The notes: a model not told the origin generated them from the letters alone. A stretch of DNA of 64,000 bases from an uncultured Acidimicrobiaceae bacterium (GCA_903894295.1 CAITPI010000052.1:1-64000), one strand, 5' to 3'. Counted from the first letter of the stretch, positions 53,491 to 63,686 are shown. Numbers and translations are program-made.

Positions 53491-54115
53491 CGGAGCCTTG
53501 GGCCGGGGAGGTCGTCGACGTCGGCGGAGTCTGCCCGGTGATCGAACGGACCCGGGCCACGGCCACGTCCAGCAGGCCGGGCAAGGCGGCCCTCGCCCGG
53601 TCGGAGCGGGCCAACAGGCTGCGGTTGCCCTTGGCTCCGTTGAAACAGTAGGTGCCAGCCGCCGCCCCGTCCTGGTAGGCCGCGTAGAGCTCGTTGGTCA
53701 GTTGTTGGTCCGGCGTGGTGAGGTTTCCCTCCGCCGTCTGGGAGTCCGTGGTCAGCAGGGCACACGCCGTTCGGATCTGGCTTGGGGGGTCATGGCGCTT
53801 GAGGATGGCCGTGACGTTCAGTGCGTCAACCTTGAGGGTCTGCACGGCCGCTCCCATCTGAGTCTGGCTGACCCAGGCGTTCACCCGGTCGGCCAGCGAT
53901 CCGGTCTGCTCGGGCCCGGCACAGGCCGACGCCAGCAGGCCGGCCACCAGGGCGAACCCCACCAGGGTCACGCGCCACCAGGCAGGCCTGGCGCACGACC
54001 CCTTTTGAACCTGGCCCGAGGAGGATTGAACCTGGCCCGAGGAGGACTGAACGTGGCCAGAGGAGGGAATCCGGACGCCTGGAACAGCCCGGGCCCACAC
54101 GAGACGTATCGGCAT
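53471..54115 (-). CDS. Putative lipoprotein
   Basis: Reading from ATG 54115 gives 214 aa. A hydrophobic segment and lipobox (VAGLLASACAG) predict lipid attachment and an extracytoplasmic mature domain of about 160 residues ending in a Thr/Pro/Ser tail. Between the start and the signal are about 40 extra residues with a 7-aa tandem repeat (SSSGQVQ type), so the true start may be later, although no good codon exists. It starts 4 nt after the DUF3151 stop. Function is unknown. Confidence 0.65.
   Translation of the reverse strand: MPIRLVWARAVPGVRIPSSGHVQSSSGQVQSSSGQVQKGSCARPAWWRVTLVGFALVAGLLASACAGPEQTGSLADRVNAWVSQTQMGAAVQTLKVDALNVTAILKRHDPPSQIRTACALLTTDSQTAEGNLTTPDQQLTNELYAAYQDGAAAGTYCFNGAKGNRSLLARSDRARAALPGLLDVAVARVRSITGQTPPTSTTSPAQGSGDPFAG
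54005..54067. repeat. 21-bp tandem repeat, three copies
   Basis: Units of ttgaacctggcccgagga plus 3 nt occur three times, the last with a few changes. They encode Gln-Val-Gln-Ser-Ser-Ser-Gly-like repeats before the signal segment of the lipoprotein gene. Confidence 0.8.
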
Positions 54116-54119
54116 CAGC

Positions 54120-54590
54120 CTAGGAAGGAAAGCCGGTCCAGTCGGGTCGCCAGGCCGGATCAAGCTGCCGGAGGAACTGGGCACAGCGCTCCTCTTCCTC
54201 GTGTTCGCCAATCGCGCCGGCGGACGACCGGAGACCGTCCAGACACCGCAGAAACCCCCGGTTGGAGGGGTACTCCCACCGGACCAGGCCCGATCCCTTC
54301 CAACCGGAACGACGCAGCACGTCGAGTCCGCGGTGGTAGCCGACCCGGAAACAGGCATAAGCCTCCACGTCGTCCCGGGCGAGGCCGCCGAGCGCCGCCC
54401 AGGCATCGAGCGATCCGGGATGGGCCCGAACGACATCGGAGACGCCGTGGCGCCGACGCTCGCCCGGCAACTCGAGGGCAGCGGCCAGTTCCCCCCGACA
54501 CGACGCGGACTCTTCGGGGATCACGGTTTCGGGAAGACCGGTGGTCAGGCGAACGGGCGAGACGTCATGATCCGGGGGCGGAGGGCTCAT
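54120..54590 (-). CDS. DUF3151-family protein
   Basis: A 156-aa actinobacterial protein of unknown function. The family pattern is clear in SLDAWAALGGLARDDVEAYACFRVGYHRGLDVLRRSGWKG-type sequence and the C-terminal NRGFLRCLDGL. The ATG lies 6 nt after a TACACT box. The downstream lipoprotein gene starts 4 nt after its stop. Confidence 0.85.
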   Translation of the reverse strand: MSPPPPDHDVSPVRLTTGLPETVIPEESASCRGELAAALELPGERRRHGVSDVVRAHPGSLDAWAALGGLARDDVEAYACFRVGYHRGLDVLRRSGWKGSGLVRWEYPSNRGFLRCLDGLRSSAGAIGEHEEEERCAQFLRQLDPAWRPDWTGFPS

Positions 54591-54596
54591 CCCGCC

Positions 54597-54602
54597 AGTG
54601 TA
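54597..54602 (-). promoter_or_regulatory. -10 box of a predicted leaderless promoter (DUF3151 gene)
   Basis: TACACT on the minus strand ends 6 nt before the ATG at 54590. Confidence 0.5.
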
Positions 54603-54733
54603 GGACCCGGGCCAAAGCCGGCCGTTCGCCCATTGCCCCGGCCACCGTCGGCACCGCTTCGATCCCCTGCCTCATCGCCCATGCCGAGTCGTGGGGCGGG
54701 AAGGAGGCAACGCATACGCAACGACCGGGACCG

Positions 54734-56017
54734 TCAGGCGAAACGAACCAGGGCGTGATCCTTCTTGCCCCGCCGCAACACGAGGTAGGCGCCCGCCACC
54801 AGATCCGCTTCGGACACCTTCCGGTCCACGTCGGTCACCCGCACGTTGTTCAGGTAGGCGCCACCTTGTTCGATGGTTGTCCGGGCCCGGCCCTTGGATG
54901 GAACCAGACCGGACTCGGCCAGGAGGTCCAGCAGCGCCAGCGAACCGTCACCGAGCCGCAACCGGGGCACCGTCACCGACGGCGCTTCGGCAAATACGTC
55001 CAACAGGAGCGCTTCGTCCAGGCCCGCCACTTCCTCCCCGAACAGGGCCCGGCCCGCCTGTTCGGCCCGCTCGGTTTCGGCGGCACCGTGCACGAGGGTG
55101 CACACTCCCCGGGCCAGCTCCCGTTGGGCCCGACGCTCCTGGGGGGCATCGGCCGTGGCTGCGTCGAGTTCGAGCAACTCTTCGTGGGACAGGAACGAGA
55201 AGTAGCGCAGGTAGGTGCCGACCATCTCGTCTTCGCTGCGGAACAGGAACTGATAGAGCTGGTACGGACTGGTCCGCCGGGCATCGAGCCAGATCGTCCC
55301 CGATTCGGTCTTGCCGAACTTGGTGCCGTCAGCCTTCAGGACCAGCGGTGTGGTCAGTCCATAGACCTGGGCCTGACGCTTCCGGCGGATCAGGTCGATC
55401 CCCACCGTGATGTTGCCCCACTGGTCGCTGGCCCCCATCTGGAGCTGACAGTCGAAGTGGTCGAACAGATGGAGGTAGTCGTAGGCCTGGAGCAGCATGT
55501 AGCTGAACTCGGTGTAGGAAATGCTCTGGTCCGGCCGCTCGAAGCGGGACTTGACCGAGTCCTTGGCCACCATCTGCTTGATGCTGAAGTGCTTGCCCAC
55601 GTCGCGCAGGAAGTCGACCATCGGGAGGGACCGCAGCCAGTCCCCGTTGTTCACGAGCAACGCCTGGTTGGCGCCGGGGGCCTCGAAATCGAGAAACTGC
55701 TGCATCTGGCTGCGGATGCCGGCCAGATTCGCCTCGAGCTGCTCTTCGGTGAGAAGCGATCGCTCCTCGGATTTGCCCCCCGGATCCCCGATGAAACCGG
55801 TTCCGCCTCCCGCCAGAGCGATCGGGCGGTGTCCGGCGAGTTGGAGTCTGCGCAGGTTGCACAACTGCAACAGACTGCCCACGTGGAGACTGTCGGCCGT
55901 CGGATCGAACCCGATGTAGGCGGTCATGGTGTCGCCATCGAGGCGGGCTTCGAGGGCGGGGTCGGTCATCTGGTTGATCAGCCCCCGGAACCGGAGGTCG
56001 GCGGCAAGTTCGGCCAT
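54734..56017 (-). CDS. tyrS: Tyrosyl-tRNA synthetase
   Basis: Class-I synthetase of 427 aa. The HIGH-equivalent is LHVGSLLQL, the KMSKS-equivalent KFGKTESG, and the tyrosine pocket is in YMLLQAYDYLHL and QMGASDQWGNI. A C-terminal S4 RNA-binding domain begins near residue 355 (RLGDGSLALLDLLAESG). I start at MAELAADLRFRGL; the 504-aa ORF-track version runs into the divergent gene. A CAGGCT box 6 nt before the ATG is a weak leaderless candidate. Confidence 0.96.
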   Translation of the reverse strand: MAELAADLRFRGLINQMTDPALEARLDGDTMTAYIGFDPTADSLHVGSLLQLCNLRRLQLAGHRPIALAGGGTGFIGDPGGKSEERSLLTEEQLEANLAGIRSQMQQFLDFEAPGANQALLVNNGDWLRSLPMVDFLRDVGKHFSIKQMVAKDSVKSRFERPDQSISYTEFSYMLLQAYDYLHLFDHFDCQLQMGASDQWGNITVGIDLIRRKRQAQVYGLTTPLVLKADGTKFGKTESGTIWLDARRTSPYQLYQFLFRSEDEMVGTYLRYFSFLSHEELLELDAATADAPQERRAQRELARGVCTLVHGAAETERAEQAGRALFGEEVAGLDEALLLDVFAEAPSVTVPRLRLGDGSLALLDLLAESGLVPSKGRARTTIEQGGAYLNNVRVTDVDRKVSEADLVAGAYLVLRRGKKDHALVRFA

Positions 56018-56102
56018 CTCCCTAGCCTGCCACGCGGACAGAGCGCCACCTGACGCTACGATGCGGCCGGGGGGCAATGGGGCAGTTGACCGAGGAGGAA
56101 TC

Positions 56103-57452
56103 GTGTTGAATCCGTACCTGCAGGGCAACTTCGCCCCCGTGTGGGAAGAGCGCACCGAGACGCACGATCTGGAAGTTACCGGCGCCATCCCGCCGGAACT
56201 CGACGGCCGACTGTTGCGCAACGGACCCAACCCGCCAAAACTTCCCATGAACGACGAGGACTACCACTGGTTCTCCGGGGCCGGCATGATCCACGCCATC
56301 ACCCTGAAGGCCGGACGGGCCACCGGGTACCGGAACCGTTGGGTCCGGACCCGGGCCCTGGCCGCCTTGCTGGACACGCCGGTCCCCAAGGGTCCGAACG
56401 AGCCCATCCACGGTCCGGCGAACACCCACGTCATCCACCACAACGGCCACACCATGGCCCTCGTCGAGTCGGGCCTCCCCCATGTGCTCTCACCGGAACT
56501 CGACCGGGCCCGGACGTTCGACTTCGACGGCGGACTCGGCTCCCCCATGACGGCCCATCCCAAGGTCGATCCCGCCACCGGAGAGCTGGTCTTCTTCGGC
56601 TACGACACCCTCGGACCACCGTTCCTCCGCTACCACGTGGTCGAGGCGTCGGGAGCACTGGTCCACAGCGAGCCGGTCACCCTGCCCCGGGCCGTCATGA
56701 TGCACGACTTCGCCGTGACCGTCAGCCGGGTCGTCTTCATGGACCTGCCCGTGATCTTCGACCTCAACCTGGCCCTTCAGGGTCGGCCCCTGCCCTTCCA
56801 CTGGGATGCCGAAGGAGGGGCCCGCCTCGGGGTCATGCCCCGTCGGGGTCGGGACGCAGAGGTCGTCTGGATCGACATGGATCCGAACTACGTCTTTCAT
56901 GTGATGAACGCCTTCGACGACGGTCACCAGATCGTCATGGACGTCCTCCGCTACGACCGCGCCTTTGACACCGCCCCCGGGGAAGCCATCGCCACCGGGC
57001 TGCCCGCCCTTACCCGGTGGCGGGTCGACCCGGTGGCCCGTCGGGTCCTCGAAGCTCCCCTGGACGACACCCCGGTCGAGTTCCCCCGCATCGCCGACAC
57101 CCACGCCGGTCGGCCCTACCGCTACGGATACGCCACCATTCTGGGTCAGAACCCCGAGGAGCCGTCGTTTCCGGGTCTCGTCCAGTACGACCTCGAACGG
57201 GACCGTTCGGTCCGGTTCGATCCCGGCGAACACCGCAGCGTGTCCGAACCCGTCTTCGTCCCGAGCGCCGAAGGTCGCAACGAGGACGAGGGGTGGGTGC
57301 TCGCCGTGGTGTACGACGCCACCACCCATCTGAGTGACCTTGTCATCCTGGATGCCACCTCCTTTGCCGGTCCACCGGTCGCCACGGTGCACCTGGGTGC
57401 CCGGATTCCCTTCGGATTCCACGGTTCCTGGGTCCCCCGCGGGACACGGTAA
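56103..57452 (+). CDS. Carotenoid cleavage oxygenase family protein
   Basis: A 449-aa non-heme iron dioxygenase of the CCO/RPE65/lignostilbene dioxygenase family. The four iron-ligating His are visible in TAHPKVD, MMHDFAV, YVFHVMNAF and FGFHGSW, and LLRNGPNP is the usual N-terminal motif. The substrate may be an apocarotenoid or a stilbene-like aromatic. The start is the GTG (VLNPYLQGNF) with AGGAGG 4 nt upstream. A TACGAT box at 56057 would give a leader of about 35 nt. Confidence 0.9.
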   Translation: MLNPYLQGNFAPVWEERTETHDLEVTGAIPPELDGRLLRNGPNPPKLPMNDEDYHWFSGAGMIHAITLKAGRATGYRNRWVRTRALAALLDTPVPKGPNEPIHGPANTHVIHHNGHTMALVESGLPHVLSPELDRARTFDFDGGLGSPMTAHPKVDPATGELVFFGYDTLGPPFLRYHVVEASGALVHSEPVTLPRAVMMHDFAVTVSRVVFMDLPVIFDLNLALQGRPLPFHWDAEGGARLGVMPRRGRDAEVVWIDMDPNYVFHVMNAFDDGHQIVMDVLRYDRAFDTAPGEAIATGLPALTRWRVDPVARRVLEAPLDDTPVEFPRIADTHAGRPYRYGYATILGQNPEEPSFPGLVQYDLERDRSVRFDPGEHRSVSEPVFVPSAEGRNEDEGWVLAVVYDATTHLSDLVILDATSFAGPPVATVHLGARIPFGFHGSWVPRGTR

Positions 57453-57666
57453 CCACCGAACTTCGACCGCCCGGAGGCCCGGAGCCATCGGAGCCAGGAA
57501 CCGCTCCTTCCGGGCAGGTCCGACCAGCCGCTGACACTTCACACCAGCCAGGAACCAACTTCCCCAACGGCGTCGATGACCGGATTTGCCCCTACGACCG
57601 TGGGAGCATGGAGATTGCCCGCAAGGACAACCTGGACGATGGCCACGAAGGAAGAACGCCACCCAC

Positions 57667-59052
57667 GTGCCCCGCTACGAAGACTCTCCTGCCCCTGGAC
57701 GATCCGGACGCCGAGATGGCCGGCCTTCGGCCTCTTCGGAGTTCTCGGGCCCGATTCTCTCGGGCCGGATCGAGATCCCGTCCCGGAGCGAACGTCGTCG
57801 GGCCCGCCGCGGCAAGGGACCCGGCCGTCGGCGCCGCAAAGGGTCCGAACGACTGCTGCGCACGATGATCGCGCTGTTGCTCGTGTTGCTCGTTGGCGTC
57901 GGAGGTTCCTATCTCTACCTGCAGTACCGGTGGGGCGAGATCAGTTCTGCCGCCTGCGCTTCCTGTGTCGCACCGGCCAGTGGCAGCCCCTACAACGTCC
58001 TGCTGATCGGATCCGATTCGCGGGCCGGCGAGCCGGCCCGCGATGTGGCTGCTTTCGGCAGTCCCCAGGCCACGACAGGACAGCGCAGCGACACCCTGAA
58101 GATCGTCCACGTCGATCCAGCCACCGGGACAGCCTCGACCTTGTCCATTCCGCGGGACACCTATGTGACCCTGTCCGGCCAGCCCGCCTCCAGCCAACTG
58201 GCGTCGGCCAACAAGATCAACGCGGCGTTCGGAGCCGGGCCCGAAGCCACCGTGGAGACCATCGAGCGGACCTTCGGCATCCCGATCAGCCACTACATCG
58301 TGGTCAACTTCTTCGGACTCCAGGATGCGGTCAACGCCCTCGGCGGCATCTCCATGGACTTTCCGTACCCGGCCCGCGACCGGGACTGTTCGACCGGGGT
58401 CTGTTACGACAACTCCGGGCTCGACATTTCCAACGCCGGATGCCAGGTCCTGGACGGCGCCCAGGCCCTCTCCTTGTCACGGTCCCGCTACTACCAGTAC
58501 TTCGCTGACGGCTACTGGCACAGTGATCCGACCTCGGACATCGGCCGCATCGAGCGTCAGAACCTGGTCATCAGCGCCGTCCTGGACCGGGCCAAGGCCA
58601 CCTACAACCCCCTGAAGCTCAACGGACTTCTCGGGTCGGTCGTCCATGACTTCTCGAAGGACAACGGCCTCACCCCGCAAGGACTCCTCTCGCTGGCCCT
58701 TCGCTACCACGCCCTCTCCGGTTCCCGCCTGGCGGCCTACATCCTGCCCACGTCACCGGCCCAGTCCCCCGTGGCCGGCGACGTCGAGGTGGTGGACACC
58801 CAGGCGGCCCAGACCTTGATCACCCAGTTCCTCGGAACCACCCCGGATCCGGCCAGCACGCCTCCCCTGGACGGAGGAGGAAACCCGATGCCCTGGCCGG
58901 CCCCGGTCCCGACACCGGTTGCCGCCGCGTCGGGTTCCAGCGGATCGTCTCCTTCTTCCGGTGGTGGCGGGACAACGACGGCTACTCCGGCGGGAAGCTC
59001 GGGAGCCGCCCCGGTGTCGTCAATCCCTTCCTACGACCCACACTCCTGCTGA
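57667..59052 (+). CDS. LytR-CpsA-Psr (LCP) family cell-wall glycopolymer transferase
   Basis: A 461-aa protein with a very basic N-terminus, one membrane segment (TMIALLLVLLVGVGGSYLYL) and an extracytoplasmic LCP domain. Motifs are NVLLIGSDSRAG, GQRSDTLKIVHVDP and LSIPRDTYV; the Arg/Asp residues bind the polyprenyl pyrophosphate substrate. The C-terminus is Ser/Gly/Pro-rich. Such enzymes attach glycopolymers to peptidoglycan or galactan. The start is the GTG (VPRYEDSPAPG) with AAGGAAG upstream; the TTG 27 codons earlier is less likely. The 214-bp gap before it holds no gene or clear promoter. Confidence 0.87.
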   Translation: MPRYEDSPAPGRSGRRDGRPSASSEFSGPILSGRIEIPSRSERRRARRGKGPGRRRRKGSERLLRTMIALLLVLLVGVGGSYLYLQYRWGEISSAACASCVAPASGSPYNVLLIGSDSRAGEPARDVAAFGSPQATTGQRSDTLKIVHVDPATGTASTLSIPRDTYVTLSGQPASSQLASANKINAAFGAGPEATVETIERTFGIPISHYIVVNFFGLQDAVNALGGISMDFPYPARDRDCSTGVCYDNSGLDISNAGCQVLDGAQALSLSRSRYYQYFADGYWHSDPTSDIGRIERQNLVISAVLDRAKATYNPLKLNGLLGSVVHDFSKDNGLTPQGLLSLALRYHALSGSRLAAYILPTSPAQSPVAGDVEVVDTQAAQTLITQFLGTTPDPASTPPLDGGGNPMPWPAPVPTPVAAASGSSGSSPSSGGGGTTTATPAGSSGAAPVSSIPSYDPHSC

Positions 59053-59093
59053 ACCGGTCCGGCCGGCGGGCGGTCACGAGGGACGGTTGCCCG

Positions 59094-60872
59094 TCAGCCT
59101 GATCCTTCCGCCAACGCCTCGATGACGGCACCGTGAAGTTCCTGGTGTCGTTCCACATTGCGCCTCCGGTCGGGCAGGCGGACCCGGAGAATGGAGCCTG
59201 GCGGGATCTCACCGTCCCAGTCGACAACCTCGCTGGTCGACCAGCCGAACGCCCGACCCACCTCGGAGACGTCAACGGCCTGGGGGGTGCCGAAGAGATG
59301 CTCGAACGACGTGGATTCCAACGCCTCGGCCGGGGGCAGGAACGAAAAGATGCCTCCGCCCCCGTTGTCGGCCACCACGACGGTCAACCTCGGGTCGTCT
59401 CCCGGGCTCCGGAGCAGGGCGGTCGTGTCATGGAGAAAGGCCAGGTCACCCACGAGGACCACCGTCTCCGCCTCGGTTGTCCACGAGACGCCAAGGGCGG
59501 TCGACACCACACCGTCGATTCCGTTGGCCCCCCGGTTGGCCAACACCCGGAGAGCTCCGCGGCGAACCCCGGAGAACGACTCCACGTCGCGGATGGGCAT
59601 CGACGACGAGACCACCAGGGTCGCCCCCGCCGGCAGACCCTGGAAGAGTCGTCGGGCCAGCGTCGGCTCGTCGATCAACGAAGCGGGCCCGTCCAACTCG
59701 CGGGCCAGGGCCACCCGGGCCAGAGTCTCGGCTTCCAGCCAGGACTCCTCCCACCGACTGGGCGAACCGGTTGCTTCGCCGGTCCCGGCCACCATCGCCG
59801 ACAACCGGCGGGCCAGGACCCCCGGGTCGGCCCGAACCCAGGTCTCGTTGCTCCGTTGGGGGTCGCCCCAGCGACCATGGGGGTCGGCCACCACACCGAA
59901 GGCGCCGTGACCGATGGCCGAGGTGACAAAGCCCATGACGACTTTCGAAGCCCAGGGAGCACCAAGCCGGACAATGACGTCGGGCCGGTGACCGGCTGCG
60001 AACCCGGCCGACCGAAGCAGCGAGTCGGCGCAGGAAACCACTCCTGGTGCGTCGGAGCGGAGGCCGGAGCGGGGATCGGCCAGTACCGGCCACCCGAGGG
60101 CCGAGCCCAACGCCAGCACGTCCTCCGGGTTCCCACAGCCGTCACCGGCCAGCAGCAGACCCCGGGTGGAACCACCGCCCCAGGCTTGGGTCCAGCGGGC
60201 CAGGACTTCCTCGGGTACGTCGGAAGGCGGCGCGACCACCTGGTACCAGGGTGCCTGGTCAGCCCGGCCGTCGGTGATGCCGCCCACCCGGGACGGATCG
60301 CCCAACAACGGTTCGCGGAACGGGAGGTTCAGATGGACCGGACCGGGACCACCTGGTGCGCTGGTCGTCTCGGCGAACGCCCGCGCCGCCAGCGACCTCC
60401 AGGTCGAAGCGTTCTGGCCGTCGGGAACACCCGGGTCGCAGAACCACCGGGTCGAACTCCCATAGATCGAGTGCTGGTCGATCGTCTGGGGTGCCCCAAC
60501 TCCACGCAACTCCGGAGGTCGATCCGCGGTGACCACGAGCAGCGGGACACCGGCGAGGTCGGCCTCGACGACTGCGGCGTGGACTTCGGCGGCTGCCGTG
60601 CCACTCGTGGTCAGGATCACAGCCGGAACACCGGTGGCCAGTCCCACGCCAAGGGCACTGAAACCGGCCGAGCGTTCATCGAGACGGACGTGGACGACCA
60701 CCTCGTTGCGGTCGGCCAGGGCCCGGGCCATGGGCGCGGAGCGCGACCCGGGACAGACCACGGCGTGGCGCAGGCCGCCACGGATCCACTCGTCGACCAA
60801 GGTGGCCGTGTAGGCCGCCTGGAGGTCGCCGTCACCTCCGGCTCCGACCGGGATCACTACGCTGTCGTTCAC
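59094..60872 (-). CDS. menD: SEPHCHC synthase (menaquinone biosynthesis)
   Basis: ThDP enzyme joining isochorismate and 2-oxoglutarate. The 592-aa protein has VCPGSRSAPMARAL with the ThDP-activating Glu in LDERSAGFSALG, PVHLNLPFREPL, and the ThDP-Mg motif GDLAFLHDTTALL...NGGGGIF. The GTG start has GGAAGGAG 4 nt upstream. It is divergent from menH at 38 bp. Confidence 0.96.
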   Translation of the reverse strand: MNDSVVIPVGAGGDGDLQAAYTATLVDEWIRGGLRHAVVCPGSRSAPMARALADRNEVVVHVRLDERSAGFSALGVGLATGVPAVILTTSGTAAAEVHAAVVEADLAGVPLLVVTADRPPELRGVGAPQTIDQHSIYGSSTRWFCDPGVPDGQNASTWRSLAARAFAETTSAPGGPGPVHLNLPFREPLLGDPSRVGGITDGRADQAPWYQVVAPPSDVPEEVLARWTQAWGGGSTRGLLLAGDGCGNPEDVLALGSALGWPVLADPRSGLRSDAPGVVSCADSLLRSAGFAAGHRPDVIVRLGAPWASKVVMGFVTSAIGHGAFGVVADPHGRWGDPQRSNETWVRADPGVLARRLSAMVAGTGEATGSPSRWEESWLEAETLARVALARELDGPASLIDEPTLARRLFQGLPAGATLVVSSSMPIRDVESFSGVRRGALRVLANRGANGIDGVVSTALGVSWTTEAETVVLVGDLAFLHDTTALLRSPGDDPRLTVVVADNGGGGIFSFLPPAEALESTSFEHLFGTPQAVDVSEVGRAFGWSTSEVVDWDGEIPPGSILRVRLPDRRRNVERHQELHGAVIEALAEGSG

Positions 60873-60910
60873 GCCGCTCCTTCCACCGGGACCACGGCCC
60901 TTCCATCACC

Positions 60911-61723
60911 ATGTCGACCACTGTTCCCCCCAGGAAGATCCCGGGCCCACCGGTGACACCGCTTGCTTCGGAGATCTCCGGAGTGGGGCCACCCATCGTG
61001 CTGGCCCACGGGTTCACCCAGACGGCCCGGTGTTGGGGTCCACTCGCCGACCGACTGGCCATCGGGAACGAACTGCACCTCGTCGATCTTCCGGGCCACG
61101 GCAACTCGACGGACGTCACGGTCAGCTTTCCGGATGCCGCCCGGATGTTGGGCGAGACCGGCGGCCACGCCGTCTACGTGGGGTACTCGATGGGGGCCCG
61201 GATCGCCTTGCGGCTGGCGGTGGACCATCCCGAACTGGTGCGCCATCTGGTGCTGGTCTCCGGCACCGCCGGAATCGAAGATGCCAACGAGCGCAACGTC
61301 CGGCGTGAGGCCGACGAGACCCTGGCCGGGCGCCTGGCCGCCATCGAGCGGGACGACCGGGTCTCGCTCGGGCAGTTCCTCGACGAATGGCTGCGCCAGC
61401 CCCTCTTCGCCGGGCTCCCGACGACGGCCTGGCAGCTTGACGAACGACAGCGCAACTCGGGCGGAGGTCTGGCCCGGAGTCTCCGACTCCACGGCACCGG
61501 CGTGATGGAACCGTTGTGGGAGCACCTTGGGAACCTTTCCGTCCCGACCACCATCATCACCGGAGCCGATGACGCCAAGTTCACCGACCTCGGCCGACGC
61601 CTGGCCGGCCGCATCGGTGCCATGGCCGCCCACCACGTCATCCCGAACGCCGGTCACGCCGTGCATCTGCAACGTCCCGACGCCGTGGCCGACCTCATTC
61701 TCGGGGCCATCCGGGCCGGCTGA
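60911..61723 (+). CDS. menH: Alpha/beta hydrolase, probable SHCHC synthase
   Basis: A 270-aa alpha/beta hydrolase with oxyanion region LAHGFTQTARCWGPL, nucleophile elbow GYSMGARIALRLA, Asp in ITGADDAKFT and His in PNAGHAVHLQ. Similarity to MenH and the position next to menD make pyruvate elimination from SEPHCHC the likely role. The 3' end including the stop is duplicated just downstream. Confidence 0.85.
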   Translation: MSTTVPPRKIPGPPVTPLASEISGVGPPIVLAHGFTQTARCWGPLADRLAIGNELHLVDLPGHGNSTDVTVSFPDAARMLGETGGHAVYVGYSMGARIALRLAVDHPELVRHLVLVSGTAGIEDANERNVRREADETLAGRLAAIERDDRVSLGQFLDEWLRQPLFAGLPTTAWQLDERQRNSGGGLARSLRLHGTGVMEPLWEHLGNLSVPTTIITGADDAKFTDLGRRLAGRIGAMAAHHVIPNAGHAVHLQRPDAVADLILGAIRAG

Positions 61724-61755
61724 AGGTTCCCGGGGCCATCCGGGCCGGCTGAAGG
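61702..61755. repeat. 25-bp direct duplication at the menH stop
   Basis: cggggccatccgggccggct plus gaagg occurs at 61702-61726 and again at 61731-61755. The copy repeats the last menH codons and the TGA. It fills the gap between menH and the convergent menA. Confidence 0.9.
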
Positions 61756-61770
61756 CGTGGAGCCGGCCCA

Positions 61771-62751
61771 TCAGCGCACCGCTGGAATCCAGAGGAACAC
61801 CGCCACGGCCAGCAGGGCTCCGAAGGCCATCTGGAGCCGGCCGGTGGCGGCCAGTACCGGCAGGAGGGCCCGGCCTTCGGCCGGAGAGAGAACCAACCGC
61901 ACGGGCGCCACGGCCAGAACCGCCGCCGCCAGAGGCAGTACGGCAACCAGAGGCCAGTGTGACGTCCACTGGCCGGTCAGGGAGCCGATGGCCCACACCG
62001 CCACACCGAGAAAGGGCAACACCACCGACGCCACATAACACCAGCCACCTGCCTTCCGGCCGATCCGGGACGCCAGGGTCTTCTTGCCGGCCTCGCGGTC
62101 GGTGGCGATGTCCCGGAGATTGTTGGCCAGCAACAGGGCGGTGGCCAACAGCCCGATACCGGCCCCGGCCACGACCACCCCGGGTACGGCGATCTTCAGA
62201 CTCTCGACGTAGAAGGTGCCGACCGTGGCCACCAGGCCGAAGAACACAAACACGAACACTTCTCCGAGTCCGACGTAGCCGTACGGCTTCGGACCGCCGG
62301 TATAGAACCAGCCGGCCGCCAGACAGGCCGCTCCGACCAGCAGGACCCACCAGGAGGTAACGGCCGCCAGGACCAGTCCCACCGCGGCCGCCAGTGCGAA
62401 GGCGGCCAGGGCGGCCCGCCTGACGGAAGACGGCGAAGCCAGACCGGACGCCACCAGGCGGAGGGGCCCGACCCGGACCTCATCGGTGCCCCGGATGCCG
62501 TCGGAGTAGTCGTTGGCGTAGTTCGTCCCGACCTGGATGGCCAGCGCCACCACGAGAGCCGCCAGCGCCCGCCAGTACAGCCCGGACGGACATCCAGACC
62601 AGACTCCGGTCCAGGGTCGGGCCGCGGCCGTTCCCACCACGACCGGCACCACGGCGGCCGGCAAGGTCCGGGGCCGGGCCCCGGCCACCCACCGCATCAC
62701 CGGGCCGGGTTCACCGGCCAGCCGGCCGGAGGCAGGGCGGGCCGGCGTCAC
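61771..62751 (-). CDS. menA: 1,4-dihydroxy-2-naphthoate polyprenyltransferase
   Basis: UbiA-type membrane prenyltransferase attaching the isoprenoid tail. The protein is 326 aa from the GTG that overlaps the menB stop (GTGA). An ATG 18 codons later ([13 protein letters not shown]) is an alternative closer to the usual family N-terminus. The two Asp-rich motifs are [14 protein letters not shown] and [17 protein letters not shown], and about eight membrane helices follow the first motif and surround it. Confidence 0.94.
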   Translation of the reverse strand: MTPARPASGRLAGEPGPVMRWVAGARPRTLPAAVVPVVVGTAAARPWTGVWSGCPSGLYWRALAALVVALAIQVGTNYANDYSDGIRGTDEVRVGPLRLVASGLASPSSVRRAALAAFALAAAVGLVLAAVTSWWVLLVGAACLAAGWFYTGGPKPYGYVGLGEVFVFVFFGLVATVGTFYVESLKIAVPGVVVAGAGIGLLATALLLANNLRDIATDREAGKKTLASRIGRKAGGWCYVASVVLPFLGVAVWAIGSLTGQWTSHWPLVAVLPLAAAVLAVAPVRLVLSPAEGRALLPVLAATGRLQMAFGALLAVAVFLWIPAVR

Positions 62752-63686
62752 GGACGTCGGGGAAAGCGACTGAAGTCCGGCGACCGGTGTTCCTGGAAGG
62801 CGTTCCGGCCCTCCTGGCCTTCCTCGCTCATGTAGAAGAGCATGGTGGCATCGCCGGCAAACTGTTGGAGTCCGGCCAGTCCGTCGTCGGCAGCATGGAG
62901 GCCACCCTTCAGCATGCGCAGGGCCAACGGCGACAGCGACAGCATCTGACGGCACCACGCCACGGTCTCGGCCTCCAACTCGGCGAGCGGAACCACTTCG
63001 TTGACGAGCCCCCACTCCTTGGCCGTCGCCGCGTCGTACTGCCGGCAGAGGAACCAGACCTCCTTGGCCCGCTTCAAACCGATGGTGCGGGCCAACAGGC
63101 TGGCGCCGTAGCCACCGTCAAAACTTCCCACCTTCGGTCCCGTCTGGCCAAATCGGGCGTTGTCGGCGGCGATGGAGAGGTCGCACACCAGGTGCAGGAT
63201 GTGGCCACCACCGATCGCGTAGCCGGCCACCATGGCCACGACCGGCTTGGGCAGCCGACGGATCTGGATCTGCAGGTCGAGGACGTTGAGTCGGCCGATT
63301 CCCTGGGCGGCCACCGCGTCGTCACCGATGTAGCCGTCGTCGCCCCGGATCTTCTGGTCGCCACCGGAACAGAACGCATCCGGGCCGGCCCCGGTGAGGA
63401 TGATGACGCCAACGCCCGGATCGTCCCGGGCCACCGAGAAGGCGTCGGCGAGTTCGAAGAGGGTCTGGGGCCGGAACGCGTTGCGAACGTCCGGCCGGTT
63501 GATGGTCACCTTGGCGATGCCGTCAGCCACGTCGTAGTGGATGTCCCGATAGTCGCCCCGGCGCTCCCAGGCCGGCATCGGCCAGGCACGAAAGCGGTCG
63601 ACCGGGTCCTCGGGCGGACCCGTGATCACCGTGTTGAGGTTGGCGGCAGGCTCGCCCTGCGGACCGGACGACGTAGGTTCAACCAT
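62748..63686 (-). CDS. menB: 1,4-dihydroxy-2-naphthoyl-CoA synthase
   Basis: Crotonase-fold ring-closing enzyme of 312 aa. Motifs are [29 protein letters not shown] and the C-terminal [14 protein letters not shown] use the ATG (MVEPTSSG) with AGGAG 11 nt upstream; a GTG four codons earlier is possible. It precedes menA on the same transcript and is divergent from menE. Confidence 0.97.
   Translation of the reverse strand: MVEPTSSGPQGEPAANLNTVITGPPEDPVDRFRAWPMPAWERRGDYRDIHYDVADGIAKVTINRPDVRNAFRPQTLFELADAFSVARDDPGVGVIILTGAGPDAFCSGGDQKIRGDDGYIGDDAVAAQGIGRLNVLDLQIQIRRLPKPVVAMVAGYAIGGGHILHLVCDLSIAADNARFGQTGPKVGSFDGGYGASLLARTIGLKRAKEVWFLCRQYDAATAKEWGLVNEVVPLAELEAETVAWCRQMLSLSPLALRMLKGGLHAADDGLAGLQQFAGDATMLFYMSEEGQEGRNAFQEHRSPDFSRFPRRP

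Noticed and set aside
57453-57666. Additional small gene between the carotenoid oxygenase and LCP genes
   Set aside because: The frames here are short shadows or upstream extensions of the LCP frame with no family character.
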